Source of the DNA: Okapia johnstoni
Taxonomy: Eukaryota > Chordata > Mammalia > Artiodactyla > Giraffidae
Assembly (NCBI GenBank): GCA_024291935.2
Contig: CM044315.1
Span: forward strand, 51,434,385-51,498,384
Reading direction: 5' to 3'
DNA: 64,000 nt
The notes below the pieces were generated by a model that saw only the letters and a program-made list of their open reading frames with translations, was not told where the DNA came from and searched no databases. Shown in pieces: positions 12,776 through 24,275 of the stretch (position 1 is the first letter of the stretch; every line of letters starts with the position of its first letter). The position numbers were made by a program, and so were the translations under genes.

Positions 12776-14237
12776 TTAGTGGAGGTGATGGAATTCCAGT
12801 TGAGCTATTTCAAATCCTTAAAGATGATGCTGTGAAAGTGTTGCACTCAATATGCCAGCAAATCTGGAAAACTCAGCAGTGGTCACAGGACTGGAAAAGG
12901 TCAGTTTTCATTCCAATCCCAAAGAAAGGCAATGACAAAGAATGCTCAAACTACCACACAATTGCACTCATCTCACATGCTAGTAAAGTAATGCTTAAAA
13001 TTCTCCAAGCCAGGCTTCAGCAATATGTGAACCATGAAATTCCAGATGTTCAAGCTGGTTTTAGAAAAGGCAGAGGAACCAGAGATCAAATTGCCAACAT
13101 CTGCTGGATCTTCGAACAAGCAAGAGAGTACCAGAAAAACATCTATTTCTGCTTTATTGACTATGCCAAAGCCTTTGACTGTGTGGATCACAATAAACTG
13201 TGGAAAATTCTGAAAGAGATGGGAATACTAGATCACGTGACCTGTCTCTTGAGAAACCTGTATGCAGGTCAGGAAGCAACAGTTAGAACTGGACATGGAA
13301 CAACAGACTGGTTCCAAATAGGAAAAGGAGTACATCAAGGAGGTATATTGTCACCCTGCTTATTTAACTTATATGCAGAGTACATCATGAGACATGCTGG
13401 GCTGGAGGAAGCACAAGCTGGAATCAAGATTTCCAGGAGAAATATCAATAACCTCAGATATGCAGGTGACACCACCCTTATGGCAGAAAGTGAAGAACTA
13501 AAGAGCCTCTTGATGAAAGTGAAAGAGGAGAGTGAAAAAGTTGGCTTAAAGCTCAACATTCAGAAAACTAAGATCATGGCATCTGGTCCCATCACTTCAT
13601 GGAAAATAGATGGGGGAACAGTAGAAACAGTGTCAGACTTTATTTTTTTGGGCTCCAAAATCACTGCTGATGGTGATTGTAGCCATGAAATTAAAAGATG
13701 CTTACTCCTTGGAAGGAAGGTTATGACCAACCTAAATAGCATATTTAAAAGCAGAGACATTATTTTGCCAACAAACGTCCATCTAGTGAAGGCTATGGTT
13801 TTTCCAGTAGTCATGTATGGATGTGAGAGTTGGATGGTGAAGAAAGCTGAGCACCGAAGAATTGATGCTTTTGAAGTGTGGTGATGGAGAAGACTCTTGA
13901 GAGTCCCTTGGACTGCAAGGAGATCCAACCAGTCCATCCTAAAGGAGATCAGTCCTGGGTGTTCATTGGAAGGACTGATGTTGAAGCTGAAACTGCAATA
14001 TTTTGGCAACCTCATGTGAAGAGTTGACTCATTGGAAAAGACCCTAATGCTGGGAAGGATTGTGGGCAGGAGGAGAAGGGGATGACAGAGGATGAGATGG
14101 CTGGATGGCATCACTGACTCGATGGACATGGGTTTGGGTAAAGTCCGGGAGTTGGTGATGGAAAGGGAGGCCTGGTGTGCTGCGGTTCATGGGGTCACAA
14201 AGAGTTGAACACGACTGAGCGACTGAATTGAACTGAG
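12776..14237 (+). mobile_element. BovB LINE, 5'-truncated, with long degenerate RT frame
   Basis: A 5'-truncated BovB running from GTGGAGGTGATGGAATTCCA to the terminal ACTGAATTGAACTGA. A 350-codon open frame at 12832-13884 spans most of the reverse transcriptase (SVFIPIPKKG, QAGFRKGRGTRDQIAN, FIDYAKAFDCVDH, GVHQGGILSPCLFN, RYAGDTTLMAE, PVVMYGCESW). The catalytic YADD is YAGD here, losing one metal-binding Asp, and the frame ends where a Trp codon became TGA after FEVW. No promoter or endonuclease is present, so it is inactive. Confidence 0.95.
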
Positions 14238-14384
14238 TCCTAGTTAGGACACCATCATATTTTTCCTTAGAAAAAAATCAAATAACAATTAAATCAGAAA
14301 CAAATAAAAAGTGATGGCCAGCTTTCTTAGCACTTTATGTTCTAGCCAGTGCCTCAAATTTAAAATATATTAGGTCACAGTATA

Positions 14385-14386
<2 letters not shown>

Positions 14387-14423
<37 letters not shown>
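14387..14423 (+). repeat. (CA)n microsatellite
   Basis: An uninterrupted AC dinucleotide run of about 18 units; a likely polymorphic marker. Confidence 0.97.
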
Positions 14424-14424
<1 letters not shown>

Positions 14425-14439
14425 CCAACAAGGTGCATA

Positions 14440-14585
14440 ATAATATAATCTGTTTTCTAAAATTAGAAAACTGAGACCCAGACAGGAAAAATTCTTTCCC
14501 AATGGTATGCAGCTAGTAAGTGGTAGATATTTTCTGAGATTTAAATTTAGAGAATCTAGCTTTGGAGTTCACGCTCTTATTACTG
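14440..14585 (+). mobile_element. MIR SINE remnant
   Basis: Carries AAAACTGAGACCCAGACAGG then GCAGCTAGTAAGTGGTAGAT, the ordered MIR 3' motifs. Confidence 0.6.
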
Positions 14586-15039
14586 TAATCAAGTGCTTCT
14601 GAAGGTCATTTAAAAATGGAAGAACAGTCAGAAAATTTCTGTGAGAAAAAAAAAATAGAAGAAAAAAGTGCCAGGAGAGAGTACTTGCACTTTTAGGTAT
14701 TAAAACATAACCTAAATATACACTAACTAGTAAAAGAGTTGTGTTTGCTATTGGCATTGGAATACACAGATATACCCAAATATTTAAGACAGGGGGGTAA
14801 ATAAGGAGAATTCAGTACACATTGTTTTAGAATATCTGGATAATTTTGAGGGGAGAAAACTAAAAACTGGATTCCTATTTCTTATCATATATTGAAAGAT
14901 AATAGATATTGATATTTTATGCAAAGGAAAGAAGGTATCCACATTGTATAAAGTAAATAAATCTACTTTTTGAAAGGCTTTTTGGCAATAATTATAAAAA
15001 CACAAAATTCACATACCATTTTGCTCAGCTACACATATC

Positions 15040-15660
15040 AGCATAAATAATCGTGGATGTTCAAAGCTAGATAGGTCCATTGCACCCTTCCTACTGCAGC
15101 AGCATTCACAAGTCAATGGCATTTTCAGGGTTCATCTATGTTGTAGCACATCTCAGTACTTCATTCCTTTTTATTGATGAAGAAAATTCCATAATATGGT
15201 TATCCAAATTTTACTTATTCCACTCATCAGTTGATATACATTTGTTTCTACTTTTTGATTATCATAAATAATAATGATATGAACATTCATGTACAAGTTT
15301 TTGTGAGTCTTGGGTATATACCTAGAGTGTAATTAGCGGATCCTATAAGTAACTCTATGGTTTCACCTCTTGAAGAACTGCCAAACTGTTTTCCAAAGCA
15401 GCTGCAACATTTTATATTTCCACCAATAAAATATTGTATGAGGGTTCCAGTTTCTCCATATTCTCACCAGTTCGTGTTATGGTCTTTTTTAAATTATATT
15501 TATCCTGTTGGATATGATGTGGCATCTCACTGTGGTTTTGACCTGCTTTCTCTAATGACTAATGATGGACAACTTTTCATGCACTTCTTGGCCATCTGTA
15601 TATCTTCTTTGGAGAAACATCAATTTAAATCCTTAATTTTGAAACTGGGTTATTTATAAT
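15040..15660 (-). mobile_element. Old L1 3' region (antisense)
   Basis: The plus strand reads as complement of L1 ORF2 end and 3' UTR: TCAGTACTTCATTCCTTTTT, ACTGCCAAACTGTTTTCCAA, TGTGGTTTTGACCTGCTTTC. More diverged than the L1 at 16900. The 100-codon frame at 15357-15659 is an antisense artefact. Confidence 0.75.
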
Positions 15661-16880
15661 TATTCTGTTTTATCTCCATTATATTTTAAATTTTCTTATA
15701 GTAAATACTGCTCCTATAAGATTTATATCTCAAAAAGTAAAATAGAAGTTAACATGTATGGAGTGCCTACTATGTGTCATAGTATTAGGCATATGATATA
15801 CATAGTGAATGCTTATGATCCTGGACTCTGGAATAAGCTCTGATAATGTTGCAAAAGCTACTAAAATAATTTGACTTAGGGTTAGCAAGAAGCAAAATTA
15901 TAAAACAAATGAAGATAGTACTTCTTTGTAATTATTCGAATATTTTCAAGCTATCCTTTCTCACAGATATCTCCTTTAAATCTAACTTCTAATATTTTTC
16001 AGGGAAGTGCCTCTTAAGTTTGAGTATGTATATCAATCACCTGGGAATCTTGTTAAAATGCTGATTTTAGGTAGGTCTAAGATTCTATTTTTTAACTAGT
16101 TCCCTGATAATCATACTTTGTTGGTCAGTGGATCATATTTCAATTAGTGAAGTTTTAGGGTATGAACTGATTACTAAGATTTTAACTACAAGAGCTAACT
16201 TCAAGCGTTAGGGAATTTTGTATAGTTAGAGACGTCTTAAAATTTTAAGTGCTTCAAAATCTAAAGAATGAGCCTCTGGTAGACAGGGGAATTGATCACC
16301 TTGAACAGTGGTCTTGTCTAGCGCCCATGTAAGAGGTGGTATGCCCATTCAGAAACAAGCCTTATTTGGCCACTTTCTTTAATGGAGGTGTTCCTAGCCT
16401 GACAACTTGAGGACATGTTTTTGACTGCATAATATAGTTTGAGAATCTGAAGGTTTAGTTGAAATTTTTCTTCCAGCATCAATTTATAATGAAAATAGAG
16501 GAACAGCTGAAGAGAACTGCAGTTACACTATCGGTTGAACTATATACATTTTGATGATTTGCTAAATAAAGGCATATATAATTATAATATGATTCTGATA
16601 TAAATCAATCCTGTTGAACTAGATAAACCTTGAAAATGTTATGCTAAGGAAAAGAATTCAATCACAAAAGATCACATATTTTATGATTCCATTTATTTGA
16701 AGTAGCCAGACTAGACAAATCTATAGAGATGGACAGTAGATTGGTGGTTGTCTAGATCGGAGCCATGAAAGGTAGATGGGACTGATGCTATTGGATATTA
16801 CATTTCCTTTCAGGGTGACAAAATTTTTCTAAAATTAGATTATAGTAATTATTATACAACTTTGTGAATTTGCTAGAAAG
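15661..16880. other. Intron 5 sequence with one MER5-like relic
   Basis: 16010-16160 (CAATCACCTGGGAATCTTGT, AAAATGCTGATTTTAGG) looks like a MER5 hAT-type relic. The rest is AT-rich and unassigned. Confidence 0.45.
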
Positions 16881-16884
16881 CCAC

Positions 16885-16899
16885 CGAATGTCCACTTTA
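16885..16899 (+). repeat. L1 target-site duplication, left copy
   Basis: CGAATGTCCACTTTA is repeated exactly at 18540-18554. Confidence 0.95.
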
Positions 16900-18539
16900 T
16901 TTATTTTTATTTATTTATTTATTTATTTTTATTTATTTATTTTTTTTATTTATTTATTTTTTTTTTTATTTTAGTTGGGGGCTAATCACTTCACAATATT
17001 GTAGTAGTTTTTGCCATACATCGACATGAATCAGCCATGGATTCACATGTGCTCCCCCTCCCAAACCCTCCTCCCACCTCCCTCCCCCTCCCATCCCTCA
17101 GTGTCATCCCAACGCTCCATCCCTGAGCATCCGTCCCATGCATAGAACATGGAATGGTGTTCTGCTTCACATATGACAATATACATGTTTCAATGTTATT
17201 GTCCCAGAACGTCCAACCCTCACCTTCTCCCTCAGAGTCCACAGGACTGTTCTATGCATCTGTGTCTCTTATTCTGTCTCACATATAGGGTTACCATTAC
17301 CATCTTTCAAATTCCATATACATGCATTAGTATACTGTATTGGTGCTTTTCTTTCTGGCTCACTTCACTCTGTATAATGGGCTCCAGTTTCATCCATCTC
17401 AATAGAACGGATTCAAATGTATTCTTTTTAATGGCTGAGTAATATTCCATTGTGTATATGTACCACAGCTTCCTTATCCATTCGTCTGCCGATGGACATC
17501 TAGGTTGCTTCCATGTCCTGGCTATTGTAAACAGTGCTGCGATGAACATTGGGGTACACGCGTCTCTTTCAATTCTGGTTTCCTCGGTGTATATGCCTAG
17601 CAGTGGGATTGCTGGGTCATATGGCAGTTCTATTCCCAGTTTTTTAAGGAATCTCCACACTGTTCTCCATAGTGGCTGTACTAGTTTGCATTCCCACCAA
17701 CAGTGTAAGAGGGTTCCCTTTTCTCCACACCCTCTCCAGCATTTATTGCTTGTAGACTTTTGGATAGCGGCCATTCTGACTGGTGTGTAATGGTACCTCA
17801 TTGTGGTTTTGATTTGCATTTCTCTAATAATGAGTGATGTTGAGCATCTTTTCATGTGTTTGTTAGCCATCTGTGTGTCTTCTTTGGAGAAATGTCTGTT
17901 TAGTTCTTTGGCCCATTTTTTTGATTGGGTCGTTTATTTTTCTGGAATTCAGCTGCAGGAGTTGCTTGTATATTTTTGAGATTAATTGTTTGTCTGTTGC
18001 TTCGTTTGCTATTATTTTCTCCCATTCTGAAGGCTGTCTTTTCACCTTGCTTATAGTTTCCTTTGTTGTGCAAAAGCTTTTAATTTTGATTAGGTCCCAT
18101 TTGTTTATTTTTGCTTTTATTTCCAATATTCTGGGGGGTGGGTCATGGAGGATCCTGCTGTGATTTATGTCGGAGAGTGTTTTGCCTATGTTTTCCTCTA
18201 GGAGTTTTATAGTTTCTGGTCTTACGTTTAGATCTTTAATCCATTTTGAGTTTATTTTTGTGTATGGTGTTAGGAAGTGTTCTAGTTTCATTCTTTTACA
18301 AGTGGTTGACCAGTTTTCCCAGCACCACTTGTTAAAGAGATTGTCTTTTCTCCATTGTATACTCTTGCCTCCTTTGTCGAAGATAAGGTGCCCATAGGTG
18401 CGTGGGTTTATCTCTGGGCTTTCTATTTTGTTCCATTGATCTATATTTCTATCCTTGTGCCAGTACCACACTGTCTTGATGACTGTGGCTTTGTAGTAGA
18501 GCTTGAAGTCAGGCATGCAATGCAATCCCTATCAAACTA
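16900..18539 (-). mobile_element. Young ruminant L1, 5'-truncated, with 15-bp target-site duplication
   Basis: The element is flanked by perfect copies of CGAATGTCCACTTTA (16885-16899 and 18540-18554). Its tail is an AAAT-rich repeat seen as ATTT at 16900-16975, followed by the 3' UTR (GCCATACATCGACATGAATC). The minus strand encodes the ORF2 C-terminus in two overlapping open frames (18525-17863 and 17870-17307), so one frameshift separates them. It contains the C-terminal Cys/His-rich domain ([18 protein letters not shown]) and the L1 hallmarks [16 protein letters not shown] and YSAIKKN. The orientation is the same as TNNI3K transcription. Confidence 0.95.
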
Positions 18540-18554
18540 CGAATGTCCACTTTA
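18540..18554 (+). repeat. L1 target-site duplication, right copy
   Basis: Exact copy of the 15-mer at 16885-16899; the L1 insertion is bounded by the two. Confidence 0.95.
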
Positions 18555-18829
18555 AATAGGTGAATTGTGCGGCATGTGAATTATGTCAGGAGAACTGTTT
18601 AGAAATACAATGCAGAAATATCAGAAATTAGGAATAGAGCTTAGAAGAATGGGGTTCATATAAAAAGGGACCAGATATCTTGATGTGCTTAGTCTTTGAG
18701 ACAATTCAGAACTGAGAATATAAGGAGTTTCCCTAACATTTGAATTCTGAGCTTCTGAAGCTTAAATTATGGTCAGGTGGACTGAGAGGCTTTTGCATGG
18801 ATTAGAGGAAGAGTAGTAGAGCATTGTGA

Positions 18830-18990
18830 GAGCTGGCTCTGACACCACACAGCATGTAAACACCTACTCTACCAATCATTATCTCTGTCACCTTGGACAA
18901 GCTACTTAACTTCTCTGCACCTCAGTTTTTTCATCTGGAAAATGAAGATAAAATCTCAAATGAGGATTAAGTCAATTGCCTGATTGCAAA
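18830..18990 (+). mobile_element. MIR SINE remnant
   Basis: Shows CACCTTGGACAAGCTACTTA, ACTTCTCTGCACCTCAGTTT and TCATCTGGAAAATGAAGATA: a well-kept MIR core and 3' end. Confidence 0.75.
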
Positions 18991-19885
18991 TGAAGTTCAT
19001 AAGGAATTACTACCTAGTCATTAATTGGAGGCATATCTGATATTTTTTAGCTATGAAACTCATGAGTACAATATCTCTTAGAGAGAGAGAAACAATATTT
19101 TATAATTCCAAGCATTCACTTGTTTGTGCCTTTGGAAAGACAACTTCAGCCATTTTAAAGAAACAAGAGTCAGAAGCTTTTTGGCAAACAAAACTCTCTC
19201 CTGAAACATTCGGAAGATTTAGTCAAAAATGAACTGGAACAACATCAACAACATTTCCTTGAAATTAGATATAAGTTACAAAAGAACTGAGAAGTATTTC
19301 TGAAGCAGGGTTTTCAACAGTTCAAAAATAGGATACGGTAGGACAGAATAAATTCAACTATGAAAATAATATATCACCTGCACAAAGTATACATGCAACT
19401 ATACCTTTCTGTGAAAAATAAAACACTCCACAATTCCTGTACATTATATACTGCATCATCCCAGACATGCTTTTCTCATTGTGATTCAGTTTTCTAAAGC
19501 TACACATAACTGATTTGTCTCCTGATAACTGCAGAAACAACTGTATGAAACATCAAAATGTAACAGCTTTTTTAAAGAGATATTTGACTAAATATAATGT
19601 GTTTTCACTTGGGGTATGTGTGTGTTTGTGCCTATGCATGTGAGGGGATGTGTATATACTGAATGCTCACACGCATGCATTATATCCCCATGTATATCCC
19701 CTTGTGACCATTTACTAAGCGCCACATAAAGTTATACTTGATTCAGTTAATATTGTTTTAATTGTACTCATAGCAGTATCTGGGCCTCAGTACCATATTC
19801 AGTTTCTATTTTGTATTCTGAATACTTGTTTTGTGCCTTATGGCTGTAAGCCCTATTTTAGCAATATATACAAGAGTCATCATCT
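18991..19885. other. Intron 5 sequence, unassigned
   Basis: AT-rich. A short TG-rich patch at 19615-19660 is the only simple-sequence feature. Confidence 0.45.
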
Positions 19886-19887
19886 GA

Positions 19888-20103
19888 TATGAACAGCCAA
19901 CTCATTGGAAAAGTCCCTGATTCTGGGAAAGATTGAGGACAGAAGGAGAAGAGGGCATCAGAGGATGAGATGGCTGGATGGCATCACCAATACAATGGAC
20001 ATGAACTTGGGCGAACTTTGGGAGACGGTGAGGGACAGGGAGGCCTGGCATGCTGCAGTCCATATGGTGGCCAAGAGTCAGACAACTGAGTGACTGAACA
20101 ACA
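19888..20103 (+). mobile_element. BovB 3'-end fragment
   Basis: Sense BovB terminal segment: ACTCATTGGAAAAGTCCCTG, AGGATGAGATGGCTGGATGG, GACAGGGAGGCCTGGCATGC, ending GACTGAACAACATGAG. The 62-codon open frame is the decayed ORF2 tail. Confidence 0.92.
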
Positions 20104-20149
20104 TGAGTCATAAGGGAGTAATTGTCTTTTTATTTACAAAGTCAGGGAT

Positions 20150-20300
20150 TTGAAGTCAGAAAACCAGTCTTGAGTCCTATTCATCTCATTTATTTATTAT
20201 CTGCATGATCCTGTGGAAGTCACTTAGCTTCTGCAATCCTCAGTTTCCTCACTGGTAAGCTGAGTCTAAGGATAGCTACCTCAAGAGAACCAAATGACAA
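20150..20300 (+). mobile_element. MIR SINE remnant
   Basis: Contains GTGGAAGTCACTTAGCTTCT, CAATCCTCAGTTTCCTCACT, the MIR conserved core. Confidence 0.7.
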
Positions 20301-21285
20301 ATATATGTGAATGATAAAACACTACCACATGTTAGCCAATAGTTCTCAATTTCCATGCTTGAGAGAGCATATGATTCGTGTGCCCTCTGGACTCAAAGGG
20401 GAGAAAAGGGCTTAATGCTTGTTTATTGATTGCTGACAGGATCTTAGCCTTGTATAAAGCACCACATGCATATGTACTGATAGATGGATAAATCACTCAG
20501 GGAGAAGCAGTGAGACCCAGGACAACCAATATTTGCCTGCTTTTCAAAGCATAGTAAATCTAAATCTGAGTCTCAAATTGCAGTCAGCATGTCTCAGAAC
20601 CTACAGCACATGTTCTCCTTATTGAAGGAGACAGCTGCCTAGTCAATGTAAATTTTATTGCAAAATTGTTTAATAGAATTCACAATAATGGGAGAACCAA
20701 AACTCTTGAGACACAATGGAGGGTCTGAATTTGATATGCGTAGACAAAGAGGGCTGTTAGACAGCATCAGTCATTGTTTCATAGAAAAAAAGGTGGGCAG
20801 TAAAGGAAAGTGACTACTAATGAAAGGAAACTCCCACCGATCCACTGCCACCATTCCTGATAACCAAGAGTAAAAACTAATAACTAAAACTAATGCATAT
20901 TCCACTATTATATATATTTTAATCTCTTGCGCTCAAATTTTCTGCATCATTTGATACCCAGAATCCTTTATCTATTGAAACTCTCCATCCCCCTAATTAC
21001 TGTGAGGTTACAATATGCTTGTTTCCTCAAACCACTCCAACCAATCCTTCTTTGCTTCCTCAAAGGCTGTTCAGTAATTCCTAAAGTCTCTGTAGATGTT
21101 CTCTTAGGCTTAGTTCTCCGGCACATTTCAGCTACTGTTATGCCTGCTAATATCACATATAATTTCCAAAAACTTACACTAAGTCTCAAATTCTTCACTG
21201 CATACTAACTGTATATTTTTAAATTATTGACAAATTTTTCCACTTGAAAATCTGGGTAATATCAGCAAATCTACATGTCTGGAGA
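20301..21285. other. Intron 5 sequence, unassigned
   Basis: No repeat or exon recognised. The opposed open frames at 20927-21208 and 20968-21198 show no domain, no splice sites and no start context, so I do not call a gene. Confidence 0.4.
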
Positions 21286-21289
21286 TAAA

Positions 21290-21720
21290 TACTTTTTCCT
21301 CAGGATTGAATCCTCTACCCAGTTTGTCTTCATCTATTTAATCATTATCACTCCGGAATCGATACAAAACACTGAGGTCAAAGAAATCCTCTTCAACACA
21401 TTATATATCATGCATCCAATCATTCTCTTGCTCAAAAAGATTTAATGCCTTATCATTTCTTACTGGAAAACAATCATATTGTTGTAGGTATCTTGAAGAG
21501 TGGGAATTTGTGTGTTCTATTCATCTCTTTATCTATCATACCATCTGGTCTTGTGTATAGTACGTCATGAACTATATTTGCTTATTGAATTAAATTAAAC
21601 TCCTTGGACTCCCACTTTCAGTTTCCTTAATCTGGTCTATTCCTAACACCCAATTTTACTTACAGGGATTCTTCACAATCTGTTTCATGCTATCATTCTA
21701 TTTATTCTCCCCTAAATGTA
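21290..21720 (+). mobile_element. L2 LINE remnant, left part (split by BovB)
   Basis: Pyrimidine-rich L2-like sequence (ATCACTCCGGAATC, TGTGTGTTCTATTCATCTC). The L2 3' end appears after the BovB insertion at 23845-24275, suggesting one interrupted element. Confidence 0.45.
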
Positions 21721-21721
21721 G

Positions 21722-23840
21722 AGAATGAAATTGAAGAAAGTGGAGAAAACCACAAGACCATTCAAGTATGACCTAAATCAAATCCCTTATGACTATACAG
21801 TAGAAGTGAGAAATAGATTTAAAGGACTAGACCTGATAGACAGAATGCCTGATGAACTATGGATGGAGGTCCGTGACACTGTACAGGAGACAGGAATCAA
21901 GACCAGCCACAAGAAAAAGAAATGCAAAAAAGCAAAATGGCTGTCTAAGGAGGCCTTACAAATAGCTGGGGAAAGATGGGAATCGAAAAGCAAAGGAGAA
22001 AAGGAAAGCTATACCCATTTGAATGCAGAGTTCCAAAGAATAGCAAGCAGAGATAAGAAAGCCTTCCTCAGTGATCAAAACAAAAAAATAGAGGAAAACG
22101 ATAGTATGGGAAAGACTAGAGATCTCTTCAAGAAAATTAGAGATACCAAGGGAACATTTCATGCAAAGATGGGCTCAATATAGGACAGAAATGGTAGGGA
22201 CCTAACAGAAGCAGAAGATACTAAGAAGAGGTGGCAAGAATACACAGAAAAATTGTACAAAAAATATCTTCATGACCCAGATAATCATGATGGTGTGATC
22301 ACTCACCTAGAGCCAGACATCCTGGAATGTGAAGTCAAGTGGGCCTTAGGAAGCATCACTATGAACAAAGCTAGTGGAGGTGATGGAATTCCAGTTGAGC
22401 TATTTCAAATCCTCAAAGATGATGCTGTGAAAGTGTTGCACTCAATATGCCAGCAAATCTGGAAAACTCAGCAGTGGCCACAGGACTGGAAAAGGTCAGT
22501 TTTCATTCCAATCCCAAAGAAAGGCAATGACAAAGAATGCTCAAACTACCGCATATTGTACTCATCTCACATACTAGTAAAGTAATGCTTAAAATTCTCC
22601 AAGCCAGGCTTCAGCAATATGTGAACCATGAACTTCCAGATGTTCAAGCTGGACTTAGAAAAGGCAGAGGAACCAGAGATCAAACCGCCAACATCTGATG
22701 GATCATCAAAAAAGCAAGAAAATACCAGAAAAACATCTATTTCTGATCTATTGACTATGGCAAAGCCTTTGACTGTGTGGATCACAATAAACTGTGGAAA
22801 ATTCTGAAAGAGATGGGAATACCAGACCATCTGACCTGTCTCTTGAGAAACCTGTATGCAGGTCAGGAAGCAACAGTTAGAACTGGACATGGAAAAACAG
22901 ACTGGTTCCAAATAGGAAAAGGAGTACGTCAAGGCTGTATAGTGTCACCCTGCTTATTTAACTTGTATGAAGAGTACATCATGAGAAATGCCGGGCTGGA
23001 GGAAGGACAAGCTGGAATCAAGATTGCTGGGAGAAATATCAATAACCTCAGATATGCAGATGACACTGCCCTTATGGCAGAAAGTGAAGAAGAACTAAAG
23101 AGCCTCTTGATGAAATAGGAGAGTGAAAAAGTTGGCTTAAAGCTCAACATTCAGAACACTAAGATCATGGCATCCAGTCCCATCACTTCATTGCAAATAG
23201 ACGGGGAAACAGTGGAAACAGTGGCAGACTTTATTTTTTGGGGGCTCCAAAATCACTGCAAATGGTAACTGCAGCCATGAAATTAAAGACGCTTACTCCC
23301 TGGCAGGAAAGTTATGACCAACCTAGACAGCATATTAAAAAGCAGAGACATTACTTTGCCAACAAAGGTCCGTCTAGTCAAGGCTATGGTTTTTCCAGTG
23401 GTCATATATGGATGTGAGAGTTGGATTATAAAGAAAGCTGAGCACTGAAGAATTGATGCTTTTGAAGTGTGGTGTTGGAGAAGACTCTTGAGAGTCCCTT
23501 GGACTGCAAGGAGATCCAATCAATCCATCCTAAAGGAGATCAGTCCTGGGTGTTCATTGGAAGGACTGATATTGAAGCTGAAACTCCAATACTTTGGCCA
23601 ACTCACGCAAAGAGCTGACTCATTGGAAAAGACCCTGATGCTTGGAAAGATTGAGGACAGGAGGAGAAGAGAACGACAGAAGATGAGATGGCTGAATGGC
23701 ATCATTGACTCAGTGGACATGGGTTTGGGTGGACTCAGGGAGTTGGTGATGGACAGGGAGGCCTGGCGTGCTGCGGTTCATGAGGTCACAAAGACTCGGA
23801 CACGACTGAGTGACTGAAATGAACTGAACTGAACTGAAAT
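21722..23840 (+). mobile_element. BovB LINE, about 2.1 kb, 5'-truncated
   Basis: Begins after the endonuclease domain (LKKVEKTTRPFKYDLNQIPY) and runs through the linker (21725-22183), RT fingers (22253-22585), palm (22777-23118) and C-terminus (23467-23817) to an ACTGAACTGAACTGAA end. The RT catalytic motif is intact as RYADDTALMAE, and GVRQGCIVSPCLFN is kept, but several frameshifts and stops break the frame (near 22183, 22560-22760, 23118, 23240-23450). It is the most complete BovB in the window and is not functional. Confidence 0.95.
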
Positions 23841-23844
23841 GTAT

Positions 23845-24275
23845 TTGAATTATTTTTCTTGCATAGTTTTAGACATAATTCCTCTTCTTTTCTCTGTCCA
23901 ATTCTACCACTTTCAGCCTGATTTTAAACCACTTCTCATAAACCCTTCCCTAAATCTTCTAATCTACCTTGATCTCATTTCCCAGTGAAATTCTCACACT
24001 TTTCTCTGTTCTTTGCATGTTACGCAATGATCATATTTCCAATTATTTCTAATATCAAACCTTCTCTGATTTTTGACTCTTTCCTTTTCTATACATATGA
24101 CTATATTGCTATTTTACTTTTGAATTCTTATATAAATTTTCCATTTTATATGTTCAGCTATGATTTAAAGTCTTTAGGGGGAGAAACTATGTCTTATTTT
24201 CTTGTATCATTCCCATATTCTAACAAAAGACTATGGAAAAAGTTGAGGCTCAAAAATATTTATTAAATGAATGAA
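23845..24275 (+). mobile_element. L2 LINE remnant, right part with 3' end
   Basis: Pyrimidine-rich L2 body followed by TTTAGGGGGAGAAACTATGT and the typical L2 terminus AATATTTATTAAATGAATGA. Probably continuous with 21290-21720 before BovB inserted. Confidence 0.6.

Noticed and set aside
12832..13884. Long ORF as a host gene
   Set aside because: The protein is BovB reverse transcriptase, with broken active site and an internal stop; a retroelement remnant.
17307..18525. Two minus-strand ORFs as new genes
   Set aside because: They encode the L1 ORF2 C-terminus inside an L1 bounded by a target-site duplication.
20927..21208. 93-codon plus-strand ORF with an opposed 76-codon ORF
   Set aside because: No domain, no splice signals, no promoter, and length within chance for this composition.
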